The notes under the pieces: model-generated | What the model saw: the letters and a program-made list of their open reading frames with translations, nothing else | Told to the model about the DNA's origin: nothing | Databases searched by the model: none | Translations under genes and position numbers: made by a program | DNA from: Photobacterium iliopiscarium | GTDB lineage: Bacteria > Pseudomonadota > Gammaproteobacteria > Enterobacterales > Vibrionaceae | DNA length: 64,000 nt | Assembly (NCBI RefSeq): GCF_003026395.1 | Contig: NZ_PYOO01000004.1 | Coordinates: 124,001-188,000, forward strand | Direction of reading: 5' to 3' | Shown: positions 8,641-16,225 of the stretch, piece after piece | Position numbering within the stretch: the first letter of the stretch is position 1 | How the letters are laid out: each line of letters starts with the position of its first letter

Positions 8641-8958
8641 TTTTATTCTTATTTATCAGTTTTAGCTATAAAACAATAGCTAAATTGTCATCAAATGCAC
8701 AATATCAAAATAGATAGAGTGTCTTAGTATTTTATACAAAAACACTAAATATGCAATTGTGAAACAAGTATAACTATCATAAAAACGATGACATAACGAC
8801 AATATTTGTTCTACTGTACAGATAATCTATACGTAATCGTCTTAAATCTAAGTGTTTTTATTAAAAGCATTGATACTTTATATGTTTAATTCACATATGT
8901 AGTATTCATCACTTTATGGTATGAGTAATATAAATAATTTCAAATATACTTAAAGCGC
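8641..8958. other. AT-rich upstream region of the ToxR-like gene
   Basis: About 320 bp, very AT-rich, with no supportable open frame. It contains short symmetric stretches such as ATATGT-N7-ACATAT near 8880-8899. The promoter of the ToxR-like operon must lie here, but I could not pick it with confidence. The right boundary is the truncated left end of an insertion element. Confidence 0.4.
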
Positions 8959-10095
8959 TTCATTTGTGAAAATATGGCAATTAGAGTAGGGAAGTTTGTT
9001 ATTTTATCGTTTATCAAACACTTTTAAAAATCAATTCTCGGTAACCATCTTGGATTGTAACAGTGCTATCTACTGATTCTTGTAATGGTCGATGCATGTC
9101 TTTAGATATTGAGCAGCTTTAGCAAAATGATGGTTAAAATCAGCAATAAAGTCGGGGAGCCATACATTAGCTTGTTCAATATTATCAATGTGTTGTAATC
9201 GCATTTCTTTGACTAAGCGATCTTGTAATGTTTTGTTGGCACGTTCAACACGGCCTTTGGCTTGAGAGCTATTTGCGCAAATCAATTCAATGTTTAAGTC
9301 ATGCAATACACGACCAAACTGAGTGATGCGGTTTGTTTTTGCATCCCGTTTATTGACATGAAACACCGCATGTCGATCGCTGTAAAAAGCAGTGGGCTTG
9401 CCATGTTGCTCAACATATTCACGTGTTGTGACCATGTAATCAAACGCAGATTCTGTTTCGCTAAACCGCAAGTTCATTAGTTTACCGGTAGCATCATCAA
9501 TGAAAACCAACAAACAACATTTGTCGCTGCGGCCTTCAAACCAATCATGATGTGAACCATCTATCTGAATTAACTCACCATAACAATCGCGACGATAACG
9601 AGGTTGATAAACGCAAGGCTTACGTTTGAAATGTGGAACCCAAAGGCCATCAGCGATCATCCATTGGCGTAAGGTTTCTAATCCAATTTTAATACTGTGG
9701 CGTTCAATCAGTTTTTCACGTGCCAATGTGGGTCCGAAGTCTGCGTAATATTCGTGGATGAGATTTAAACATTGATGACGCATATCAGCATTAATTTTAT
9801 TGCCTGGTGATTGTCCGCGACGTTGATGAACCAAACCAACAGCACCGAGATCTCGATAGCGTGTTATTAATCGTTGAACCTGACGAACGCTGACATTAAG
9901 AAGCTGTGCAGCATCTTTACGTTTGATTCGTTTTTCACAGACATCACGAATTGTACCTAAGCGAAATATCTCTTTGTCATTCATGGTAACCAACATATTT
10001 TGTTTAACTCAAATTGATCAGCAGATACTGATCACTATAGAAAAACAGGACATTTTAGCTTTGCAGAAAAGAGACACTTTGCCTTGGGGGCTACA
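8959..10095 (-). mobile_element. ISNCY-type insertion element, truncated and mosaic (copy 1)
   Basis: The transposase-upstream end is present: on the minus strand it begins TGTAGCCCCCAAGGCAAAG at 10095 and holds two AAAGTGTC/AAAATGTC subterminal repeats, as in copy 2. The opposite end lacks an inverted repeat. Similarity to copy 2 stops near 8959, after the shared TAGAGTAGGGAAGT stretch at about 8982-8995. The element is therefore truncated there. Its transposase gene carries an internal deletion and a frameshift, so it cannot encode an active enzyme. Confidence 0.8.
9008..9996 (-). pseudogene. ISNCY family transposase, disrupted
   Basis: The first ~290 codons are intact: helix-turn-helix N-terminus (MLVTMNDKEIFRLGTIRDVC) and DDE catalytic core (QIDGSHHDWFEGR, FYSDRHAVF, RVERANKTLQDR). 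Then one base is missing near 9107 relative to copy 2, which shifts the frame and gives a premature stop at 9070. About 50 codons are also deleted at 9068. A divergent remnant of the C-terminal part (VFDK region) continues to about 9008. Residues from about 77 onward are nearly identical to copy 2, while the first 75 are clearly diverged. Confidence 0.85.
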
Positions 10096-10100
10096 ACCTC

Positions 10101-11661
10101 TGTCTTTCCCAGTTTTAAATGTCCTCATTATTCCCCGATTAAAATGTCTCCTTTTAAGATAGTTCATTGTGGTAAAAATGGATTATAGAGTAGGGAAGTC
10201 AGGGCTTTTTTCTGGTGCTCGGTCTAAATTGTTCTGGGTGAACTAACACTGGATTTATTTCTTCAAGTTGACGGATTGCCCGTTGTTGGGCTGTACGTTT
10301 AGGGGCGCTTTTACTGCGACTACGCTTTTGTTGTTGGTCATATTGTTGCTGTTTTGCTTGGGCAAATTTTAATACTGCACCCAAACGTTTGTTATCAACT
10401 ATCTGACCTTGGTCAACGTCTTCGAGTTTATCAAACACTTTAAAACCCAATTTTCGGTGACCATATTGGATCGCGATGGTGCCATCTGGGCGATCAAGAA
10501 CCTTAACGACTTGATGCACAAGTCGTTGATTTTCTTCGGTTGGATCAATCAAATAGATAACTTTGTCGTATTGAAATGTCAGTGACTTTGAGACTTTTCT
10601 TGGTTCTTGCCATGAGAAAATATCATGTAATTCATCTACTGATTCTCGTAATGGTCGATGCATGTCTTTAGGATATTGAGCAGCTTTAGCAAAACGATGG
10701 TTAAAATTAGCAATAAAGTTGGGGAGCCATACATTAGCTTGTTCAATATTATCAATGTGTTGCAATCGCATTTCTTTGACTAAGCGATCTTGTAATGTTT
10801 TATTGGCACGTTCAACACGGCCTTTGGCTTGAGAGCTATTTGCGCAAATCAATTCAATGTTTAACTCATGCAATACACGACCAAACTGAGTCATGCGGTT
10901 TGTTTTTGCATCCCGTTTACTGACATGAAACACCGCATGTCGATCGCTGTAAAAAGCAGTAGGCTTGCCATGTTGCTCAACATATTCGCGCGTTGTCACC
11001 ATGTAATCAAACGCAGATTCTGTTTCGCTAAACCGCAAGTTCATTAGTTTACCAGTAGCATCATCAATGAAAACCAACAAACAACATTTGTCGCTGCGGC
11101 CTTCAAACCAATCATGATGTGAACCATCTATCTGAATTAACTCACCATAACAATCGCGCCGATAACGAGGTTGATAGACGCAAGGCTTACGTTTGAAATG
11201 TGGAACCCAAAGGCCATCAGCGATCATCCATTGACGTAAAGTTTCTAACCCAATTTTAAGGCCGTGGCGTTCAATCAGTTTTTCACGCGCTAACGTGGGT
11301 CCGAAGTCTGCGTAATATTCGTGGATGAGATTTAAAATACGCAGCTTATGATTATCATCATAACGATGATTACTTGGCACGCCGCGTTGTTGTGAAAGTA
11401 ATCCGCCAGCACCGAACTGAGTAAAGCGTTTTACTAATCGTGATACTTGACGACAACTCAAGTTAAGTCGACGGGCAGCTTCAACACCAGTAATTTGTTT
11501 ATCACAAACATCTTGAATAACGTTGATTCGGCTTAATTCATTTTCAGTCATAGTGAGCAACATTTATTGATTCCAGTTCATAGCAAAACCTATGATCTGA
11601 AGATAGTTCAACATGACATTTCTAACGGGTTCAAACCGGACATTTCTAAATGGGACCTACA
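10101..11661 (-). mobile_element. ISNCY-type insertion element, apparently complete (copy 2)
   Basis: About 1561 bp with one transposase gene. The ends are imperfect inverted repeats of about 50 bp. The left reads TGTCTTTCCCAGTTTTAAAT from 10101. The right, on the minus strand from 11661, reads TGTAGGTCCCATTTAGAAAT. Each end contains two copies of an (A)AAATGTC repeat about 24 bp apart (right end: GACATTTCTAA at 11615 and 11639), probable transposase binding sites. Flanks are ACCTC (10096-10100) and ACATC (11662-11666), a possible 5-bp target duplication with one mismatch. Family assignment is by the transposase. Confidence 0.8.
10199..11563 (-). CDS. ISNCY family transposase, full length
   Basis: 454 residues: N-terminal helix-turn-helix (about 1-75, DVCDKQITGVEAARRLNLSC), RNase-H-like DDE core with D146 (QIDGSHH), D207 (YSDRHAV) and E251 (GRVERANK), then a C-terminal beta domain and a basic tail. 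All catalytic residues are present and the frame is intact, so it may be active. The start at ATG 11563 has GGAAT upstream; an in-frame ATG lies four codons inside. It is the only gene of its element. Confidence 0.9.
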   Translation of the reverse strand: MLLTMTENELSRINVIQDVCDKQITGVEAARRLNLSCRQVSRLVKRFTQFGAGGLLSQQRGVPSNHRYDDNHKLRILNLIHEYYADFGPTLAREKLIERHGLKIGLETLRQWMIADGLWVPHFKRKPCVYQPRYRRDCYGELIQIDGSHHDWFEGRSDKCCLLVFIDDATGKLMNLRFSETESAFDYMVTTREYVEQHGKPTAFYSDRHAVFHVSKRDAKTNRMTQFGRVLHELNIELICANSSQAKGRVERANKTLQDRLVKEMRLQHIDNIEQANVWLPNFIANFNHRFAKAAQYPKDMHRPLRESVDELHDIFSWQEPRKVSKSLTFQYDKVIYLIDPTEENQRLVHQVVKVLDRPDGTIAIQYGHRKLGFKVFDKLEDVDQGQIVDNKRLGAVLKFAQAKQQQYDQQQKRSRSKSAPKRTAQQRAIRQLEEINPVLVHPEQFRPSTRKKP

Positions 11662-11991
11662 ACATCAGTGCGCATTATGTATATTATGTTAAATACGATA
11701 TTAAATGTTCAGTATCTGATGCTATATTGTATGAACCTACGTTTAAGCACTCCTCTCTTATCTTGTGCTTTATCAGGAAAAGCGCTCTATTTAACAGTAT
11801 TGTCTATTTACCATAAAATAGGTAATTAACACTTAATTTAAATACTGCCGCACATGTTCATTTTGCTTGGTACTTAAATTAAGTGTTAATTACTTACGGC
11901 TCAAAAAACGGACAACCATTAAATCTTTCTGTTTTGTTTATCATTCCTGATATTGCAGGCAGTATCAAAAAATATTTGCTTGTAACACTAC
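11662..11991. other. Spacer between the insertion element and the NosP kinase operon
   Basis: 330 bp without a supportable gene. Its main content is the long inverted repeat at 11822-11893, listed separately. The rest is AT-rich and featureless to me. Confidence 0.5.
11822..11893. repeat. Perfect 20-bp inverted repeat with 32-bp spacer
   Basis: GTAATTAACACTTAATTTAA (11822-11841) is exactly reverse-complementary to TTAAATTAAGTGTTAATTAC (11874-11893). With one mismatch the symmetry extends to 11819 and 11896. No T-tract follows, so it is not a classic terminator. It could be a miniature element end pair or a 3'-UTR hairpin of the minus-strand operon. Confidence 0.85.
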
Positions 11992-14091
11992 TTATGGGGA
12001 AATAATATTATCGATTGTTTTTAAACTTTGGTATTTCTCTAGTAATAAGTCTAATTCTTCCGGTTGTATTGGTTTAGCTAAAAAGCCATCCATACCAGCT
12101 TGATGGTAAAGAAATTGGTCACTTTGCATGGCATTAGCCGTTAAAGCAACGATCGGAATACTAATATTGAGCTTTCTTATGTGTTTTGTGGCCTCTAACC
12201 CATCTAAAACTGGCATTGATATGTCCATTAACACCAAATCAAACGATTTGTGACACTGTAACAGTTTTAATACAGCTTCTTCACCATGATTAGTTATGGT
12301 GACGCTGTGACCACGGCGCTCTAACATTAGTTTTGCGACCAACTGATTTGTTGGGCTATCTTCTGCTAATAATATATTTAAAGATTGCGTTAATGGTGTT
12401 GATATTTTCTTTTCTGGGTTTATGATTTTAGCGATTGCGGGACGAATAGGAAATATTATCTTAAAACAGCTACCAACACCTAATTCACTTTGAAGCGAAA
12501 TCTCACCATTCATTTTTTTAATTAATAACTGGCTAATTGTTAATCCTAATCCTGTGCCACCATATTTACGCGTGATACTACCATCAGCCTGATGAAATGG
12601 ATTAAAGAGATTATCTTGGGCATCTTCTGCAATACCGATTCCTGTATCAAAAACAGAAACTTCAATATTATGATCTGTTTTTTGAGCAACTATTTTAACT
12701 GAACCTATGTCGGTAAATTTAATAGCATTGCCAATAAGATTAAACATGATTTGAATGATTCTATTCTTATCTGCAAAAATGTATTCTGGAATTAATTCGG
12801 AAATATTACATTCTAATAGAATGCCTTTTTTATTCGCTTCTGGTTGAAGTTGGTTTTTAACTAAAGAAATACTCTCAGAAAGGCTTATATTACTATTAAA
12901 TAACTCGAAACTACCCGATTCAATCCGTGATAAGTCGAGGATATCATTGATAATGGTTAACAATAAATGTGCTGATTGCTCCATTTGCCCTAACCATTGT
13001 TGTTGTTCGTGTTTTAATCCTGATGATGACAGCATGTCCATTAATCCCAGCACTGCATTTAATGGGGTCCGTATTTCATGGCTCATCATTGCGATAAATT
13101 GTGATTTGGCTTTATTCGCCGATTCCGCTTGTTGACGTGCTTGTTGTAAATCAAATAATCGTTTTTTTCTTACACTAATATTTTTTACTGTGCCACGATA
13201 ACCAAGTAATAGGCCATGTTTATTATAATAAGGTGTGCCACTAAAACTTAGCCATTGTTCTTTTTCATCAATGAATAATTGCCATTCTAGATCTTCAAAA
13301 GATTTATTTTGTTGTAATTGTGAACGAAATTTATGCTTAAAATCTTCATTGCCATCAAAGAAATCGAGTATATTATCTTTATCTATTAGATGGTTAGCAA
13401 TTTGAGATGCTGAAATATAACTGAATTTATAATCCGTATCAATTTCCCAGAACCAATCACCAACAGTACGTGCAAAATCTTTAAATCGTTGTTGGCTATG
13501 AATTAACTCTTGAGTACGCGCCGTTACTAATGATTGTAATCGTTCACGATAATCGATATCAATAATTGCACGTTCAAGTAATGGCCTAAATCTATTTAAA
13601 ACACGTCGACAACTAGAAGTGAAATGTCCCTTTTCACTACTCATTAAAATAATCATGGCATCGCCAGAACTGATTTTTACGCCCGTAATTAAACTGGAAT
13701 GGCAGATATTTAATAAATCAGTACTTTTATTTTTAAATTCTTCAATATCTTTAGGTGAATATAAAGCAATACATTCTCCATTTATACAACGATTAAACGT
13801 ACTACCTACTTGCCAATGGCTTAAATCAAGAGCCATTACAGTACTCATTAATACTTGTAAATCGGAAGCTTCATCATCACGTGTTAAAACAATAGCATTA
13901 TCAAAGGCAATGAATTTGCGTAATACTTCGAGTAGACTATTAAAAACTTGTCGTTTATTATTAGCGCCAGCCATTGCAGAAACACCTTCAAGAATAGCTG
14001 CATTCTCTATTCGTAATTGAGTTTCTCTTTCTTGGGTACGCTGAAGATCTAATAATGTTTCTTGAAGCTTTTCTGAATCACAACTAAGCAT
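11992..14091 (-). CDS. Hybrid sensor histidine kinase (NahK/VpsS-like), NosP partner
   Basis: 699 residues, no membrane segment. Order: a coiled coil, a GAF-like region (about 35-180), a PAS domain (about 205-310, DWFWEIDTDYKFSYIS), HisKA with H338 (SHEIRTPLNAV), HATPase (NLIGNAIKFT, DTGIGI, GGTGLGL), and a C-terminal receiver with phospho-acceptor D623 (LMDISMPVLDG). It starts 5 bp downstream of the FIST gene stop, so the two form one operon. NosP-type FIST proteins bind heme and nitric oxide and inhibit adjacent hybrid kinases such as NahK and VpsS, which feed phosphotransfer proteins that control biofilm. The role here is inferred from domain order and neighbour. Confidence 0.85.
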   Translation of the reverse strand: MLSCDSEKLQETLLDLQRTQERETQLRIENAAILEGVSAMAGANNKRQVFNSLLEVLRKFIAFDNAIVLTRDDEASDLQVLMSTVMALDLSHWQVGSTFNRCINGECIALYSPKDIEEFKNKSTDLLNICHSSLITGVKISSGDAMIILMSSEKGHFTSSCRRVLNRFRPLLERAIIDIDYRERLQSLVTARTQELIHSQQRFKDFARTVGDWFWEIDTDYKFSYISASQIANHLIDKDNILDFFDGNEDFKHKFRSQLQQNKSFEDLEWQLFIDEKEQWLSFSGTPYYNKHGLLLGYRGTVKNISVRKKRLFDLQQARQQAESANKAKSQFIAMMSHEIRTPLNAVLGLMDMLSSSGLKHEQQQWLGQMEQSAHLLLTIINDILDLSRIESGSFELFNSNISLSESISLVKNQLQPEANKKGILLECNISELIPEYIFADKNRIIQIMFNLIGNAIKFTDIGSVKIVAQKTDHNIEVSVFDTGIGIAEDAQDNLFNPFHQADGSITRKYGGTGLGLTISQLLIKKMNGEISLQSELGVGSCFKIIFPIRPAIAKIINPEKKISTPLTQSLNILLAEDSPTNQLVAKLMLERRGHSVTITNHGEEAVLKLLQCHKSFDLVLMDISMPVLDGLEATKHIRKLNISIPIVALTANAMQSDQFLYHQAGMDGFLAKPIQPEELDLLLEKYQSLKTIDNIISP

Positions 14092-14096
14092 TATTA

Positions 14097-15266
14097 TTAG
14101 TCCCTATGAAAAACAACAGCTGAAATCATTAGATTGCCATGCGCATTTTCACCCGTAACAAATTGTCCTTGCTCACCAAAAGTAAATGGACAAACAAACG
14201 GTTTATTATGCATTGCTATATTTACAAACAATGCAACTTCATTCATTCGCTGTTGAACTTTAAGCATGCATCCTGCACAGTATATTGTTAGCCCACCAAT
14301 TGGATCTAATTTAATACCGTTAGTTGCCGTAATAACACGACCAGCACGAGTGATTAAGCGTTCATCTGTACCTGTCATAAAATATAATCGTTCACCTTCA
14401 ATAATTGAAGCAAACATTTTTAATCCATTAGTTTGAGTTACCATTAACGGATGTGCTAATTTAAAATAAGGTAAATCATGAATGGTCCCAACTAAACGTC
14501 CAAGAGGATTCAAACTACTTTCATGAATAATACTACTGTTAGCTTTGAATTTTTGTTTGATCCATTTTTGATATATATTAGCCGCAGGTTGATGATCTAA
14601 TTCAATAAGTTCACGACCACGTACTTTTGTGGCAATAGCAGAATATGTAGACGCAGCATAACCGGAATGAAAAGAAAAACTTATTTCACAATTTGGATAA
14701 AATACCGCAATACCAACACCTTGTTGTGTTTGTTGTTCTTGATTAAATATTTGCCACTTACCTTCTACATTATTATCAGCGGCACTCCCACCTACAATAG
14801 CAATATTTTTACCAACAACATCTTCTATACCTCTAATTACTTCTTCTTCATTTCCTGGTGTTGCATGAAGCAATATTAATGCAGGCGCTTCACCAATACG
14901 GCCACTATTATTAATAGCTTTAAGTATTGCTTGACGTGCTATATTAAAAACAGTGTTATTAGATGAAACAATAGATGTTCCATAGGCACCAACAATGTCG
15001 TTAATTGCCCAAAGTGCAATACCTTGTCCTTTTATATATCCGTTTTCTGTCATAAATCCCTGACAAGAGGTGCAGGCAAGAAAAGGTGTATTTGGGTAAT
15101 GTTTAGTTAATATTAATTGTAATATGCCGTAATCGTAATCTTCCGAGAAATACAATAATAATAAGGATGGTGGTGCTATTTTCTCATCTAATTTATTGAT
15201 AGCTTCAATAATGGCATCGTGAGAATTAGTTAGTACCGAAAAACTTGTTGCAATATCCATAGCCAT
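14097..15266 (-). CDS. nosP: FIST domain sensor, NosP-like
   Basis: 389 residues, with a FIST_N domain followed by FIST_C. Family landmarks are FLACTSCQGF, LHATPGNEEEVIRGIEDVVG, AIVGGSAADN and, near the C-terminus, YCAGCMLKV. NosP proteins are cytosolic heme-based nitric oxide sensors that act on a co-encoded kinase. The kinase is the next gene, 5 bp away. Heme ligation cannot be shown from sequence alone. The gene is preceded by a 388-bp spacer containing a dehydrogenase remnant. MAMDI could also start at the second Met. Confidence 0.8.
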   Translation of the reverse strand: MAMDIATSFSVLTNSHDAIIEAINKLDEKIAPPSLLLLYFSEDYDYGILQLILTKHYPNTPFLACTSCQGFMTENGYIKGQGIALWAINDIVGAYGTSIVSSNNTVFNIARQAILKAINNSGRIGEAPALILLHATPGNEEEVIRGIEDVVGKNIAIVGGSAADNNVEGKWQIFNQEQQTQQGVGIAVFYPNCEISFSFHSGYAASTYSAIATKVRGRELIELDHQPAANIYQKWIKQKFKANSSIIHESSLNPLGRLVGTIHDLPYFKLAHPLMVTQTNGLKMFASIIEGERLYFMTGTDERLITRAGRVITATNGIKLDPIGGLTIYCAGCMLKVQQRMNEVALFVNIAMHNKPFVCPFTFGEQGQFVTGENAHGNLMISAVVFHRD

Positions 15267-15432
15267 ATCTTTTTAATTTTTCCTTATCATAATCATTTTT
15301 CTGAATACGATCAGTAAGCAAATCATTTTTAATTGTTATTTTTTATTTTATTATTAAGAATTAACCCGTTATCTCCTATCATAGTACAGTTAATAGACTC
15401 TCGAAGGATTATGTTACACTCAACTTCTCAAA
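15267..15432. other. Promoter region of the nosP-kinase operon
   Basis: AT-rich spacer between nosP and the dehydrogenase remnant. It must hold the nosP promoter, but no motif is clear enough to call. Confidence 0.35.
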
Positions 15433-15591
15433 ATGTTATCTTGTCAACAACATCCTATCGGACGGGTTGGTCGTACGGATGATATTGCTGAAGTGATTGA
15501 GCTTCTAATTTGTACTCAATCAGGATTTATTACAGGACAAAATTTTGTTATTGATGGCGGAATGACAAAGAAAGTGATTTATATAGAGTAA
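15433..15591 (+). pseudogene. C-terminal remnant of a short-chain dehydrogenase/reductase
   Basis: An open 52-codon frame encodes QHPIGRVGRTDDIAEVIELL, then GFITGQNFVIDGGMTKKVIY. This is the conserved last fifth of an SDR-family oxidoreductase: the PIGRVG segment, the SGFITGQ strand and the IDGGMT substrate-loop end. The Rossmann NAD(P)-binding half and the catalytic Tyr-Lys are absent, and no upstream in-frame homology is seen. It is a gene relic left after deletion. Expression is not expected, although an ATG opens it. Confidence 0.8.
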
Positions 15592-15625
15592 ATATTAATC
15601 GCAATCTATTTACTCTGTATAAGAT

Positions 15626-15649
15626 ATTCGACGCAAAATAGCGTCGAAT
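15626..15649. terminator. Hairpin between the SDR remnant and the membrane protein gene
   Basis: ATTCGACGC (15626-15634) and GCGTCGAAT (15641-15649) form a perfect 9-bp stem with loop AAAATA. Flanking T-tracts are weak. Confidence 0.6.
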
Positions 15650-15654
15650 TGCAT

Positions 15655-16098
15655 TTATTTAATGACAGTAAATTGTGATGAATAAATATCGTTATTAACT
15701 TTAAGATCAATAACCCATGTCATCTTATCATGGGTACAATTAGGAACTGTAAACTTACCAAGCCAACCATCCTTTTGTTGCGTAAATTCAATCGGCAATA
15801 TACCCATATTCATAGTAATACCGCTAACAGTTGCGCTTGGAGCTACATCAATATTACTAATATGCAGCTCAAGTGGTGTCTCAGCTTGTGGTTTTTTCGG
15901 TAATAACGTTACTATTGCCTGCTTATTATTAATATTGAATACACAATCTCCAACATTTAAATTACAAGTATTTACCTGCGCTTGAGTCGATGTTTTTTGT
16001 TGGTATGTTACTGTTCTCCAAACAAAAGCAGTGATCAAAATAATCATTAAAATAATAAGTTGAATGAACCGTCCTCGTGTTAATTTTTGTGCTGCCAT
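15655..16098 (-). CDS. Single-pass membrane protein near ccoI, possibly FixH-like
   Basis: 147 residues: one N-terminal membrane helix (about 13-29) and an extracytoplasmic domain rich in beta-strand pattern, with three cysteines (CNLNVGDC and VPNCTHD). The GITMNMG segment and the position next to ccoI suggest a link to cbb3 oxidase maturation. The fold loosely resembles FixH/CcoH or YtkA-like domains. This is contextual inference; I do not recognise the protein with certainty. It is divergent from ccoI. Confidence 0.5.
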   Translation of the reverse strand: MAAQKLTRGRFIQLIILMIILITAFVWRTVTYQQKTSTQAQVNTCNLNVGDCVFNINNKQAIVTLLPKKPQAETPLELHISNIDVAPSATVSGITMNMGILPIEFTQQKDGWLGKFTVPNCTHDKMTWVIDLKVNNDIYSSQFTVIK

Positions 16099-16225
16099 GT
16101 TTATTTATTCCTTCGTTACTATTCTGATATGTTCTGAGGCTAAAAATACGTTATATGTGATATTAAGTGCTAATCTTATAAGGAGCTAATATTTTTTCTA
16201 TTTAATTACATAGGTATAGCAATAA

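Noticed and set aside
8700-8950. ToxR-box-like TNAAAT repeats upstream of the ToxR-like gene
   Set aside because: The region is so AT-rich that such short motifs are expected by chance.
10096-11666. Certain 5-bp target-site duplication of copy 2
   Set aside because: ACCTC and ACATC differ by one base. With five positions this could be chance, so it is mentioned only as possible.
13619-14020. 133-codon open frame on the plus strand inside the hybrid kinase gene
   Set aside because: It is antisense to a well-conserved coding region, with no ribosome-binding site or recognisable domain.
15433-15591. The 52-codon frame as a functional small gene
   Set aside because: Its sequence is exactly the C-terminal end of a 250-residue enzyme family without cofactor site or catalytic residues, so a relic is more likely.
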